Of a DNA stretch of 64,000 nt, positions 36,601-46,600 are shown piece by piece (the first letter of the stretch is position 1; every line of letters starts with the position of its first letter). The stretch is from Symsagittifera roscoffensis. Its lineage: Eukaryota > Xenacoelomorpha > Acoela > Convolutidae. A model generated the notes under the pieces. That model worked only from the letters and a program-made list of their open reading frames with translations. It searched no databases and was not told where the DNA came from. A program made the translations under genes and the position numbers. The stretch is taken from assembly GCF_963678635.1 (NCBI RefSeq), contig NC_087062.1:35426052-35490051 (forward strand), given 5' to 3'.

Positions 36601-39600
36601 GCTATTCAACCGAAGAAAAGTTACAATTCAGGTTTTTATAGCCTGAGTGAACTCGCAATTCAACAATCTATGAAAGCGAAACTTTATAATTATTTCACTT
36701 CAATCCTGATAATCAAATTAAGTGATTCGTTTAATAAAATATTCAACTGAATTGTGAATTTAACACCCTAACTCTCGCTACTTGAGATTCAAGCATTTTG
36801 ATGCTGGACAATTTTGTTGAAACTAAACAAGTTTGAGAAAACTGGTTCAAACTGACTAAAAAAGACAGTCAACGGAAAGTTGACTGACTTTTATAAGTCA
36901 AAGAACAATGGAACCGAAAATAAGAAGATCGACTATTTTACAATCTTTTTTCAACTTTTTAATTGTGAAGACTAAATACATCCCATAAAAACTCTTTGAA
37001 TAAAATAACCAATAAAAGATAAAGGGGTTTTTAGGTAAATTTTTGTCGATGGGGAATTTAATAATTGATGTCAACTTTCAAACAAAAATTCATTTACATA
37101 TTTTCGCACGATCTCCGTTTTCCTAACTGCAGAGCGTAACTTGTAAGTTTGAGAAAACTGGTTCAAACTGACTAAAAAAGACAGTCAACGGAAAGTTGAC
37201 TGATTTTTATAAGTCAAAGAACAATGGAACCGAAAATAAGAAGATCGACTATCTTATAATCTTTTTTCAACTTTTTAATTGTGAAGACTAAATACATCCC
37301 ATAAAAACTCTTTGAATAAAATAACCAATAAAAGATAAAGGGGTTTTTAGGTAAATTTTTGTCGATGGGGAATTTAATAATTGATGTCAACTTTCAAACA
37401 AAAATTCATTTACATATTTTCGCACGATCTCCGTTTTCCTAACTGCAGAGCGTAACTTTTTTCCTTCGACTAAATGAAATTTAACTGAAGTTATAAAGAA
37501 CTCAACAATCAAACCGCTAGAAATCGCATTTTCGCGCGATCAAATTATAACAACTTTTCCCAAAATAAAATATCAAATTTACACGATCGCAGTAAGTGTC
37601 TCACTGCGTTCGTTAACACTTCCTATAGTTTCTCAGTACAAGTTTGAACCGATGAAAAAATCAGAGAATCTGTTGTTTTCACCAAGAAAATTTCAAGGAA
37701 AAAGAAACAGCGATCTTTGAACTTTAAAGAAGATTTCTCAAACTTTCCATTTTGAATTCCAAAGGTTATTGGTTTATGACTGTTTGAATTTCAGGAATCT
37801 TACATGGCAAGCGTTTACTCCAATAAAAGTAAGCAAAATTATGAATTGGTAATTCTAATATTATGAATTGGTATTTGTTTTCCATTGAAAATTCATAAAA
37901 TTAAATCCCACGAGGTTGACACAATTAGTTTACAGCTCGTACTTTCTGGGATATCAAGGGAAAACTGAGCAAATATGTTACTTATATATTTTTTCAATTT
38001 TAGGACTGCATTTCAAATTTAGTCGAGCAAGCCTTTCGTCAAATCTAGGAATTACAGATGCTCCCCAATTAACGAATCTCATCCATTCACATCGGAAAAA
38101 CATAAAAAAATTTTCCTGCCTTTCGCAAAACAATTGTCCATGAAAATTTTCGAGAACCATAATCCCCTTATAAGTAGACTAAAACATTGGGTGCATAGAA
38201 AGTTTGGTGTTGTTACAACAAAATGGGGCTGTGTGTACAAACCTGTTCAAAGACAAAATCATGGCGGGGGATTCTGTTAATGAAATTGGCATTTTTCTCA
38301 CCCGCTGAGTGAACGCGCGTCTGTTCGATGGCTGAATGAGCACTTTGTATCCATCTTTGGTCAGCTGGCGCACTTGCTTGGGTGCCAGCGGGGCTCTCCT
38401 CTCCCATTGCAGTCCATCTTCTCTTCTGATAGCTACAAAAATCATCTCAGAAATACGCCATACGTTAAATCCGTGTTCAATTTAAAAAAATCGAAAATGT
38501 TGAAAAAAACTACAAGAACTAAAATTTTCACCTGTCTTGATAAAAGGCAGAAAGGGGCCTAGCTAAAGCGGGAGACGCGAGTTAGATATTTTTAGAATTT
38601 GTTATACTGATGCGGGACGAAATGTGTAATTGCAAAACTTGGACTTTGTCCAAAACCTTAGTTGTTTTAGAAATAAAATAAGTAAAAATAGATGAAAACT
38701 TTTGAGATCTGAGAATTTTCCCACGGACGTCACATTTCTTTTACAAAAAATAAGGAGTCTCCACTTTTGCAGAAAAAGAACTCGCAAACGGCTCTTTCGA
38801 TTGAACTGTTGATCTCAGATTTGATAGATAATTTTCTGTCAACTTTTTTCTAAAATAAATTGAGCGTGGCCAGTTTTACAGATAGGCAATCTGCTTTTTC
38901 GATTAAACCTATGATATCAGATTTGACAGGATATCGAGAAAAGTCCAAAAAACGATCAAAAAATAAAATTTTGAAAATCGTAACGTTTTGTGCAAGACAA
39001 TTTCGGCGTAGCCACTTATGCAGAAGAGATTTACGCAACCTGTACCTTTGATTGAAACCAAAAACTCAGATTTTGGAGGGCAGTTCTCGTGAAAAGTCAG
39101 TAAGTTTCAAAAAATCTTACAAAGTTTCAAAACTTTGACGTGTTAAAAGGCCATAACTTTTTTCTAGAAAAAAATTGAGCGGCGCCAATTATACAGATAA
39201 GCTTTCAACATCCTGTTGTTTTGATTAAACCTAAGAATTCAGATTTGGTAGGATAGTTATCGACGAGAAAATTCCGATAAACGGTCAACAAATCAAAAAT
39301 TTGACATCCGAGAATCGTAGTTATTTGTGTAAAAAAATTGGCATAGCCGCTTGTGCAGAAGAGATTCAGGCAACTTGTAAATTTGACTGAACTCAAAAAC
39401 TCAGATTTGGGAGGGCAGCTCTCGAGAAAATTCAAAAAGTTTCAAAAACGGTCAAAAAATTAAAAGTTTTCCGAGGGCGATAAATTTTGTGTAGAAAAAA
39501 TTGTGAACGGCCGCTAAAGCGGGGGAGCTTCTCAGTGCCCGTTATCTTGATTGCACTCACAATCTAAAATTTGGGAGGTTCATTTTCGAAAAAAAAATCG

Positions 39601-41321
39601 ACAAGATTCAAAACAGTCAAAAAAAAATTGACTATTTCCAGGACAAACTTTATGCGTAAAAAAATTTGGACGTAGCCGCTTATGCAGGGGAGCTTTTCAA
39701 ATCCATTCGATTCAATGAAACCAAGGTCTCAGATTTGGGAAGGTAGTTTTTGAAAAGCAAAACAATCAAGAATATAGGTCAATTATTCCCACCACAGACT
39801 TTTTCGAAGGCTATAGGCAGAGGGTTAAAAAAGAGACTAATGGAGCATGCAAATCCAATCCCATATAGTTTCTTAATACCTGTTTTTATCAAACAAAAAT
39901 TCTAGTCAAACATGCCAAGCAAGACATCAGAACTTCAAATTAGCAACAGAAAAAACTTAAGAAGCGGAAACAAAGCCGACAATATCTGAGCAGACACCAG
40001 TTAAGCCGAAACACAAATTGATTTTACCAAAAAAACTTAATAAGTTTCGAGTCTTCCCTGAAACTACAATGAAAAACACTTGCAACTACTATGATACTTG
40101 CTTAAAGCACAATAACTATCCCTGATGTGGCAACAAAGCCGACAAAACTTGAGCAGATAAACGAAAGTCCGACAAATCTAATGTTTACCGGAATCTTTTT
40201 TTCAATTGCATACTTACTGAAAAAAAAAACAAGGCCTGATGGGAATTCAAATCCCGGACCTAAGGATGCAAAGGCGACATCTTAACCCCTAGACCAAGTG
40301 CGAAGGAAGCTAGAAGTTGTTAAGATTCAACAATGAAACAAGTTGAAAATTTATAAGAAATTTGAGTTGTTTACGGTAAAAAAAATCAAGTTCCCGATTA
40401 CAAAATTCTTGCTTTCGTATATATTTTTTCATTTACGCACAGGCGAAGTTGCACTTCGCATACACAAGCAAATATAGGACCGATGAAGCTACTGGGAAAA
40501 ACTGAATGAGTAAAACTCTGAGTCTACATAATTGCTAAGTGACGCAAGCCAATTATGATGCATTAGCAGTACCTGTCAATTTGAAAAAAAAACAAATCTA
40601 CTTAATAAAATGCCTCAATTTATAGAGCGGACGCTTTTTAATTGATATGAGAAAAAGTTCATTAAAAAAATCCGACCCTGCCCAGGTTCGAACCCTCTTA
40701 TTTTGTTGCGGGTCTCCTTCCCTACCTCTACTCTACAGATCCATGAAACCTTGAAGCTAAAGTGCTATTTGTAATATAAAAGTCTGCGTTAATATCCTTA
40801 GCATTGGCTATACTTAATAGCTGGTTATTGATCAAAATGAGCACTTTCAAAATGAACACTAATATTTGCGACTTAGGTTGGGAAAAAAAAGAGTTCATAC
40901 TATCACACAAGCTTTGCTTGTGTAAAGACATTTCGATCTACTTGCTATAATTCTCTCGCGAGTCCTTTGACAAGGTGATTTTCTTTACTGTTGGCTCCTG
41001 GCGAGCAAAAGCGATGTTGTGCGATTTGTTAACAAAATACTCGATAAGTAAACTATGTCTGTGCAAGCGCTAACTGGTCACTGCTCAAACTTCGACAAAT
41101 TTCCGAAAAAAAAACAGAAAGAACTATGACTAACCGAGTGTTTTGGGTTCTGGGACAGAGGATGAAGTCGTTAGATATCTCACACTGCGATTGATCACAC
41201 CAGCCGAGGCACTTCTGTTTGAGGATGAGGTCAAGATAGAGTTATAGAAGAGAAAGTTCTTCTTCACATGGCCGCCACCGTTGCCACTGCCACAGCGCAG
41301 CAGCAGCTTGGTCAATGTCAT
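18617..41321 (-). CDS. AASS: Alpha-aminoadipic semialdehyde synthase (bifunctional LKR/SDH), 3' end incomplete
   Basis: Mitochondrial enzyme for the first two steps of lysine breakdown: lysine-ketoglutarate reductase makes saccharopine, then saccharopine dehydrogenase yields glutamate and aminoadipic semialdehyde. Exons 5' to 3': 41321-41135, 38432-38302, 28075-27899, 27350-26972, 26810-26683, 26440-26160, 25674-25503, 23978-23908, 23807-23312, 22387-22238, 22001-21747, 21368-21164, 18808-18617. All phases agree, giving 941 codons; the human protein has 926 residues. Residues 1-62 are Ser/Arg/Leu-rich, like a mitochondrial presequence. The LKR part has [30 protein letters not shown] and [13 protein letters not shown] (about 257-269). 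The SDH part has the Rossmann motif [12 protein letters not shown] (about 527), [16 protein letters not shown] and [18 protein letters not shown]. The last exon seen ends ATKMILKG before a GTCAGT donor; read-through meets TAG at once. Some 35 C-terminal residues of the family are therefore missing, and their exon was not located. Confidence 0.93.
19265..19910 (-). mobile_element. Hairpin-tailed tRNA-derived SINE-like element, copy A
   Basis: Plus-strand order: hairpin at 19273-19289 (GCGAAGC-TGC-TCTTCGC), ACGACAAAAAAGCAGCTTTA, then a reverse tRNA-like segment at about 19365-19435 with box B (GGTTCGAATC on the minus strand) and an A-box-like TGACCGAGAGGG. A ~400-bp body follows and ends TTAGAAAGAAAAGAATAGTCGTACTATTAAACTACGCTCGC. 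The same architecture appears at 20.3, 42.5 and 47.7 kb. It lies in the last AASS intron found. Confidence 0.7.
20285..20910 (-). mobile_element. Hairpin-tailed tRNA-derived SINE-like element, copy B
   Basis: A perfect 7-bp stem GCGAAGC-TTT-GCTTCGC at 20298-20314 is followed by a reverse tRNA-like block at about 20397-20463 with GGTTCGAATCC on the minus strand. The body parallels copy A (AATAAAGCATCTACATATGC, ATGCAGCAAAAGTGGCACCA) and ends TTAGGTTAGAAAAAAAAGAG plus CGTACCATTACACTACGCTC. An isolated right-end fragment of a related copy lies at about 20050-20110. Confidence 0.75.
22461..22477. repeat. Isolated GCAAAGC/GCTTCGC hairpin
   Basis: GCAAAGC-GGA-GCTTCGC, a copy of the dispersed hairpin with one mismatch, lies in the AASS intron 22388-23311. 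Confidence 0.6.
22590..23075. repeat. Palindrome-headed dispersed repeat, best copy
   Basis: The copy begins with a perfect palindrome CCAACTGACAGTTGG (22600-22614). It continues through CTGTTCAATAGTGGAGTTTGCC and CAAACCGCG...ATCAAAATTGAACGTGAAC, and ends TATATAAGAGTACTCACTACGTTCATTACTC. Partial copies occur near 13.44-13.64, 13.73, 14.04-14.24, 15.96, 20.12-20.26, 21.41-21.50, 24.44-24.66 and 61.18-61.56 kb. The ~623-bp subrepeat of the 28.5-37.9 kb array is a further relative. No coding capacity is seen. Confidence 0.65.
24420..24660. repeat. Fragmented copies of the palindrome-headed repeat tail
   Basis: AGACCTATATAAGAGTCTTC plus ACTACGTTCATTACTCTTAA, and two copies of AAATAAAACCGC...AAATACATTTGAGCCTGAAC, lie in the AASS intron 23979-25502. 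Confidence 0.6.
27567..27840. mobile_element. Complete hAT-like MITE with target-site duplication
   Basis: A 274-bp element begins CAGGGGCGAATCTAGG and ends TTAAATCCGCCCCTG, giving terminal inverted repeats of about 11 bp with one mismatch. The flanks are TTCATGTT (27559-27566) and TTCAAGTT (27841-27848), an 8-bp target duplication matching at 7 positions. It lies in the AASS intron 27351-27898, opposite in orientation to the copy at 28511. Confidence 0.85.
28511..28914. mobile_element. Near-complete hAT-like MITE at the head of the tandem array
   Basis: A 404-bp element from CAGGGGCGGATTAAGG to CTAGATCCGCCCCTC is flanked by CATAAAAC (28503-28510) and CATAAATC (28915-28922), matching at 7 of 8. 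It is the only array copy that keeps the left terminus. The three later copies begin internally at the GATTCGACCCC point. Confidence 0.85.
29264..29479 (+). other. 71-codon open frame conserved in all four array units; probably not a gene
   Basis: The frame opens at TTG, not ATG, and reads [14 protein letters not shown]...SDSFNIIFS. Near-identical copies lie at 31265-31480, 34527-34742 and 36562-36750; the last has lost the upstream part. The only internal ATG leaves about 26 residues. Identity between copies is explained by recent duplication alone. No domain, signal peptide or splice context is recognised. Confidence 0.35.
29595..29615. repeat. 8-bp hairpin at the palindromic head within the array
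   Basis: CAGTCAAC-GGAAA-GTTGACTG is a perfect 8-bp stem with a 5-nt loop. It recurs in every array unit and twice in the last one. It corresponds to the palindromic CCAACTGACAGTTGG head of the dispersed family at 22600. Confidence 0.7.
30501..30917. mobile_element. Left-truncated hAT-like MITE, array unit 2
   Basis: It lacks the CAGGGGCGGATTAAGG end and starts at GATTCGACCCCC, fused to the truncated subrepeat. The right end (about 30840-30917) is doubled: two C-tracts, each followed by CTCGAGAACACC and AGATCCGC. The sequence CATAAATC follows, as in unit 1. Confidence 0.8.
33750..34180. mobile_element. Left-truncated hAT-like MITE, array unit 3
   Basis: It has the same truncation point as units 2 and 4 and the same doubled right end as unit 2 (CTCGAGAACA...CTAGATCCGCC twice). 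Units 2 and 3 therefore share a derived state. CATAAATC follows. Confidence 0.8.
35518..35615. repeat. 21-bp minisatellite within the array subrepeat
   Basis: Four successive copies of AATGTAACACCCTCAATCTTC (the last with AACC) plus a partial lie here. The same place holds two copies near 30255, about two near 32260 and 32880, and two near 33500. Copy number varies between otherwise near-identical subrepeats. Confidence 0.85.
35811..36185. mobile_element. Left-truncated hAT-like MITE, array unit 4
   Basis: It is truncated at GATTCGACCCCC but has a single right end (CATCGAGAAAATCCTAGATC), like unit 1 and unlike units 2 and 3. Confidence 0.8.
38700..39770. repeat. Degenerate ~165-bp tandem repeat in AASS intron 2
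   Basis: The pattern GTAGCC(A/G)CTT(A/G)TGCAG plus AGAGATT, GATTNAA(A)CC and CTCAGATTTGG(G)AGG recurs. The CAGATTT landmark falls near 38816, 38918, 39065, 39239, 39401, 39563 and 39729, mostly 147-173 bp apart with one short interval. Identity is low, so the array is old. It lies in the intron 38433-41134. Confidence 0.75.
40235..40312 (-). repeat. tRNA-like SINE head (Glu/Asp-like)
   Basis: The minus strand reads TTGGTCTAGGGGTTAAGATG followed by GTCCGGGATTTGAATTCCC, which are credible A and B boxes of a Glu/Asp-type tRNA. The 3' acceptor stem does not pair cleanly, and conserved sequence extends beyond the tRNA part toward 40.1 kb. It is read as a SINE head and not a working tRNA gene. Confidence 0.55.
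40440..40930 (-). mobile_element. tRNA-derived SINE-like element with two terminal hairpins (pair of 59.75 kb copy)
   Basis: The plus strand begins with hairpin GCGAAGT-TGC-ACTTCGC (40443-40459). It continues CTACTGGGAAAAACTGAATG, then a reverse tRNA-like block at about 40673-40745 (GGTTCGAACC box B on the minus strand). It ends GAGTTCATACTATCACACAAGC with an 8-bp hairpin ACACAAGC-TTT-GCTTGTGT at 40905-40923. A homologous copy occupies 59745-60260. Confidence 0.75.
41135..41321 (-). CDS. AASS: AASS exon 1: start codon and mitochondrial presequence
   Basis: The ATG at 41321-41319 opens 62 codons rich in Ser, Arg, Leu and Thr with few acidic residues ([17 protein letters not shown]...), as expected for a mitochondrial targeting peptide. 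A phase-1 donor (ACTCG before GTTAGT) joins exon 2 to give the LKR opening AIRREDG. The low complexity makes the exact start less certain than the downstream exons. Confidence 0.75.
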
Positions 41322-42084
41322 TACACAATCTGAATTTGAAAAACCTTGTTCATTCGATTCTTAGCTATAACTGACAAGACAAGAGTTTTCCTCTGCTTAT
41401 TCGGCGTTTTGTGACCAAAAAAACTAACGAAATTTGTTCCTGCAAAAGTTCTGATCACATTTACAAATAGGTTTTAGTTATACATAAGCAAAATATTGGT
41501 TTTCATAAATATAGTATCCAAATCTAATAAAATTAGATGGCTCCGTATATCTGCCTTTCAAACGAATCTGGCATTTTAGTGCACGTTTCATTGAATTATG
41601 ACAAGGTTTTTAAAAAATGTCATGGAAAGGTGGGGGGAAGTGGAAAAGTGCCAACGATTTCTATAAAACAATAGAAGAGAAGCTGAGCTTTGCACCACTT
41701 GCGACACAAACAAGAATGACTATGATTATATGCAAAAAAAACGACAAAAAATTGAAAAACCCTTCAAAAAATTGTTTTTTTTTGTCATTTATTTAAATGA
41801 CAAAAAAGCCGAAAAAATCTTGGGCTCTTTTTTGCTTTTCCCCACCTCACATATGTATTAATTTTATGATGTAATTGGGGGTTTTAGAAGGTTAAACATG
41901 AAGACCAAATATGTTTGTCTTGGAACGAAATTACCTGTACCGTTAGAAAATTTACAAGGATATTTCGTAATACCAGAAAGAAGCCATACCTTCAAAAAGT
42001 CCTATCTGCGAGAAATAAGCAGTCGAAAATAAGCAGACAAACTATAGTCTAAATGGGGCAAAAATTTTCAGTTTACAAAAAAAA

Positions 42085-42156
42085 CAGGCCCCGATTGGAA
42101 TCTCGGATTTCCTCAGCACAGGCATGGTTGTTACCACTGCGCCAAGTAAGCTGAAT
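42085..42156 (-). repeat. tRNA-like SINE head
   Basis: The minus strand has TTGGCGCAGTGGTAACAACC (A box) and a decayed B box GAGATTCCAATC. The preceding plus-strand sequence TTCAGTTTACAAAAAAAACAGG resembles that beside the element at 40235, so both probably belong to one family. Confidence 0.5.
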
Positions 42157-42484
42157 TTTCATTGAATTTGAATTGAATATATAATAAAGAGGGTAACACA
42201 CGAGTAACATTTACACGTCCGAATTCTGTGAGCAAAGATGTTTACGGGGAAAAAAGTATAGTACCTGTTTGCAACACCTTTGCTTATCGCAAGGCTAATG
42301 ACTTTTAATATTTAAAAAAATTCCTTTTCCAGCTTAACCCCTTTGATTTTTCCGAAATACAATATACGAGTCTACTTCAAATACTTGCACATAAACTGCA
42401 CTAAAAGATGTTAGCCTGAACAAGTGAACAGATTTGTACAATTATTACCTCATGCAAATAACCATGCCAACAATATTTGACAGA

Positions 42485-42830
42485 GACAAAGATTTGCTTC
42501 GCAAACGTGAGAAGACGACAAAAAGCAGCTCTATAAAGTGCAAAAAGAAAAAGTAAACATAATCCTCGAATTAAAAAAAAAATCGGCTGCTTCTCGAATT
42601 TGAACCTACGACGACCTAGAGATTATGAGTCTCATACACTAGCCACTTAGCCACGGACACTTGATTGCTAACAAACGCAAGCCACAAATAAAGCACAGAG
42701 AACAGATGCTATGCAATTTTCAATTCGACATTGAAATTTCAATTTTAATGAACACTTTTAATTGCGAGTTAAATTAGAAAAAAAAATAAGGTTCGTACTA
42801 ATACACTAACGGGGTTTTCCACCCAAATTT
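42485..42830 (-). mobile_element. Hairpin-tailed tRNA-derived SINE-like element, copy C (internally deleted)
   Basis: It starts GATTTGCTTCGCAAACG...AAGCAGCTCTATAAAGTG. The reverse tRNA-like segment at 42593-42668 gives, on the minus strand, GTGGCTAAGTGGCTAGTG and GTAGGTTCAAATTC. The body is shorter than in copies A, B and D but ends alike (GGTTCGTACTAATACACTAA). Confidence 0.65.
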
Positions 42831-43690
42831 TTTAATTTTGCAATATTCAATGTATCAATGTTGAGAACAACGTACTAAGAGCTCTAGTTGGTTAAGTTAA
42901 AACATGCAATCACTTCATTCTTAAGTCGACTTCTAACAAGGCCGGATTTTGAGCAGATACAAATGTGGTCATTTTTTTTCCCAGGAGCTGCTTTCTGTGT
43001 TTTTTTTTAATCTGAGTAAAACTGAACTTCTTATATGAGAGCGTATTTGAATGAAATTTGAGCAGTTTACTATTTTAGGCCAACTCGCCTTATTCATAAT
43101 TCGACGTAAAATTGTGAACAAAACATTTTGAGATAGTACTGAAACTTGATTGGCTAATTTTAGCCAATCAGATTGAAGCAAAATAGTTTCAGTTCAAGAT
43201 GTTGAAATAATGATTTTTGGGCTGAATAAGTACAAAAAACCCACTAACGCTTGCAAGCTCGCTAGTGTGAACAACTTTAGTGGATAATTCTACGAGGAGT
43301 TCCAGAAACCGGAAAAAGCCACAAAAATAATCTTACAAAACGTCAAAGTGAACAAGAGGCCAGATCAGAACCACTTAGCTCGAATGCAAATTGTAAAATT
43401 TGGCAGACAATTTTATATTAAATTTTCATTTAACAAGGGGGGGGGGTTGTCAAGAAACTGGAAAAGAGCCATGAAACTTAAGCCTTTGAACGCATTGAAT
43501 TATAATATATCTCCATTTAACAGTGGTTTTAGGGTCTAAATTACTGGGACGCTATAATGAACAATACATCAGGCTATCTTTTTGAACAAAGCACGTGCAT
43601 AAAATCATAACTTAATTTTATGAACACTCTGCTTTAATTTGTCAAAACTCTGCCTTAACTTTCCAAGATCAAGTAAGTCACCATTCCAAA

Positions 43691-46600
43691 ATGCAGAACG
43701 CACGCATGCTCAGTCTGATTAAAAAAGAGACACGAAACTCTCTCTTCAAAGGCGAGGACCTGACTCGATTCATCGTCAAACTTTCTACGAGCGGGTTCGC
43801 CAGAAATGTGCAGAAAGTGAACGAAGCATACCAAGCCTTTTGGAAGACATTGTCCAACAGCAGGAATAAGATAGATCTGGTGGCAAAATGGGGTTCACCG
43901 GATGACCCACTGGAGAAGAAGTGGACGGAGCTGGCACTGTATGCCAACGACATGTATAACCTGGTGGTGGACTTCAGAGAACTCGTAGACAAAAGCGAGG
44001 ACAACTTGAAACGAGAGGTAAAATTTCGATTCTCTTGCAGTCCCCTCCTTCTAAAACCATGATAACGAAAACCTATTCAAATCAAGGATAGCCGGTTACT
44101 GTGCAAATAGCAGAGAATGTTCCGACCATTGTCTTAAAAAATAGGCGCTTTTCCAGGCTCTTTTTCCTTTTCCCCCCACCTCACACAAGCATCAATTTTA
44201 GGGTCTAATGAGTAGTTTTACAAGGTTAATTATGAAGACCAAATGTATTCATGGCGTAATTTATCAGCATGTCAATTTTCATGACAATCGGACAATATGA
44301 ACAGTAATTTTAATTATGAAAAATTGCAGGTGGGTGGGGGGAAGGAAAAAGAGCCCTTTTCCAGTTGCCCCTCCCCTCTTATATTTCTTCTGAAATTCAA
44401 TATATGGAAGTCTATTTAAAAAGATTTTTGCTAATATAAATTGCACTAGGCTCTTTTCCAGTCACCCCTTTGATTTTTTGAATTTTTTTATTTTGTAATT
44501 TTTGTTCAGCTCTTATTTTGGCTCTTTTCCAGTTCCCCCCTTTCAAAATATCGAGTTTTATGTTTGTTTTACGTGTTATTACGGCTAAATGCGTGATGTT
44601 ACGCTGTAAAGTATGAAGAACAAATCTGTTCACAGTTGTCAATTTGTTCAACACGCCAAATTTCATTGCATTATAACAACGTTAAATAAGCTTTTCAAAT
44701 ATGAATTTGAAAGGGGGAACTGGATTATTTTTTGTCCAGGTGTGAAAATAGGACCTGAACAAAAAAAATTAGTATATTCGACAGTCGTCGTCAAATACGG
44801 CAATTTTAGAATATTAGAAGACAGAAGACAGTTTCTGTAAACAAAATATGACTAAAAAAAAAGAACCGAAAAAGAATTTTCCATTTTTTTGCAGAATTTT
44901 TGAAGTTTCTGATTTGAAAAATGGCTGCTTAAAAATCTTAACTAACTTTACTTGAGTAAAAAATAATTTTCACGGCATCAATTAAGCTTGAATAAGCTAT
45001 TGTAAGCCTGCAAACTTTATTTTGACAAACCAGATTAGCTCAAAATGACAAGCTGTTCAAAGTTTGTTCACACTCCTTTTTACAGGTAATAAACAAAGTA
45101 AAATTTGTGCACCTGTTCAAGCTGACCCATTTTAATGCAGTTTATAACACGAAAATTAATTCTCAGCAGACTTCCATGTAATGAACTTTAGAAAAAATCA
45201 AAGGAGGGACTGGAAAAGAGCCAATGTTTCACATACAAAATGCCGTGTCAACATATTTTGAACTACTTTATTTTGAAATTTCGACTCTTTCCCACTTCTC
45301 CCACCTTTCAATTTCACTTTTCAAAAACTTTTTTAACGTCATAATGCAGTGAAACTTGGCAAGGTGAACAAATGAACCACTGCGAACATATTTATTCTTC
45401 AAACCTTACAACGTAATATCACACCTTTAACCATAATGATATGTAAAACATTTATGAAAATTGAAAGTGTGAAAGGCGGGGGAAGTGGAAAAGAGTCGAA
45501 ATGTTGTAAAAATTTGTTCACTTGAACACGTTTCAATTAAGTTCATAACGTGAAAAGTCATGTTAAATAGACTTTCATACATTGAATTTCAGGAAAAGTC
45601 AAAAAGGAACTGGAAAAGAGCCAGTTCAACATCTGTAACAGCCAGCCGCTTATAAGCAAGATTAAAAATATCGGATAAAAATTTTTCGAGCTTAACTCTG
45701 CATTTTCAAACAAAGAAACAATTGATCTGAAAGGTCAACATTGAAAAAAAAACAATTAGACAAAATTATACAGTGCTGATTTTAAATTATCAGAACAAAA
45801 CAAATGTAATTTCAAATTTAAATTCCTTTTTCTCCACGGGTTGATTTTAGCCAAGAAATTTGGCAGAAAAATTATGGTAACCCAAAGTCGGGCACAAACT
45901 TTTACCCCAAAAACTACCAATTCTGGCTTATTTTAATGAATCAAAAATTACGCCAAAACTATCCTCTGAACTACTAACAAAACTATATCAGCATGTCTCT
46001 TCTGCAGCCCAACAAAATTTAAGGAATAAATTTTCTCAATCCTGTATAAATCAATCTATTTTCCTTTCATAGTCAAAAATTTTTATCTCTACAAACCAAT
46101 TTTTTTTATTTGATAACAATTTCAAATCGTTTCGCACCAAGTTCTGGGGATTATAACTTTTGTAAATTATGTGGGCTACATAAGAAGCTCACTTTATTAT
46201 AGTTTTGTTAGCAACCAAACTGATAGTTCCGGCGTAAATTTTGACTGACTGGAAAAAGGTTAACTTTAAGATAAACATTTCGGCCTGATTTTTGCAAAAC
46301 AAATTGAACCACATGAAATCTGCTAAAATTATGAGCAAATTTTGTCAAAATTACTTTTAGGCTAAAATCAACTCAATTTACAAAAAAGTTTTAATTTTCA
46401 GGATTTATTTGTTTTATCCGGATAATTTAAATAAGCACTTTCAATGGGGGCTATGACTTGCTAAGGTGTTTAACAGGAAAATTTCAATAACTAAAAAAAA
46501 CAAGAAAAACTTCTTTTAAAAGTTTAAGTATACGAAGGAAAAAAAGGCCTCGATACTCCGCATGCCAAATTTTGTAACAAAAGGACTATGTGAACAAAAA

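Larger units (their letters stand above)
28511..37860. repeat. Hierarchical tandem array of four ~2-3.2-kb units in an AASS intron
   Basis: Measured at the ATTCGACCCC point, units begin at about 28553, 30502, 33751 and 35812, giving lengths of 1949, 3249, 2061 and about 2050 bp. Each unit holds the MITE 3' part, a ~700-bp unique segment including a 71-codon open frame, and one to three subrepeats of about 623 bp. The GTGAAGACTAAA landmark lies at 29694, 30315, 31695, 32318, 32941, 33564, 34959, 35622, 36965 and 37281. The final subrepeat of units 1-3 is cut at CGTAACTCTTTTTCCTTAG, where the next truncated MITE begins. The last unit ends with a ~316-bp local duplication (36.84-37.46 kb). The array fills most of intron 28076-38301. 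It shows no gene hallmark. Confidence 0.9.

Noticed and set aside
28511-37860. CRISPR-like array
   Set aside because: Units are hundreds to thousands of bases, with no short direct repeats and unique spacers; the DNA is clearly eukaryotic.
42593-42668. Functional tRNA gene (Met/Ser-like)
   Set aside because: Box A and B are recognisable, but acceptor stems do not pair and the block lies inside a repeated SINE-like element.
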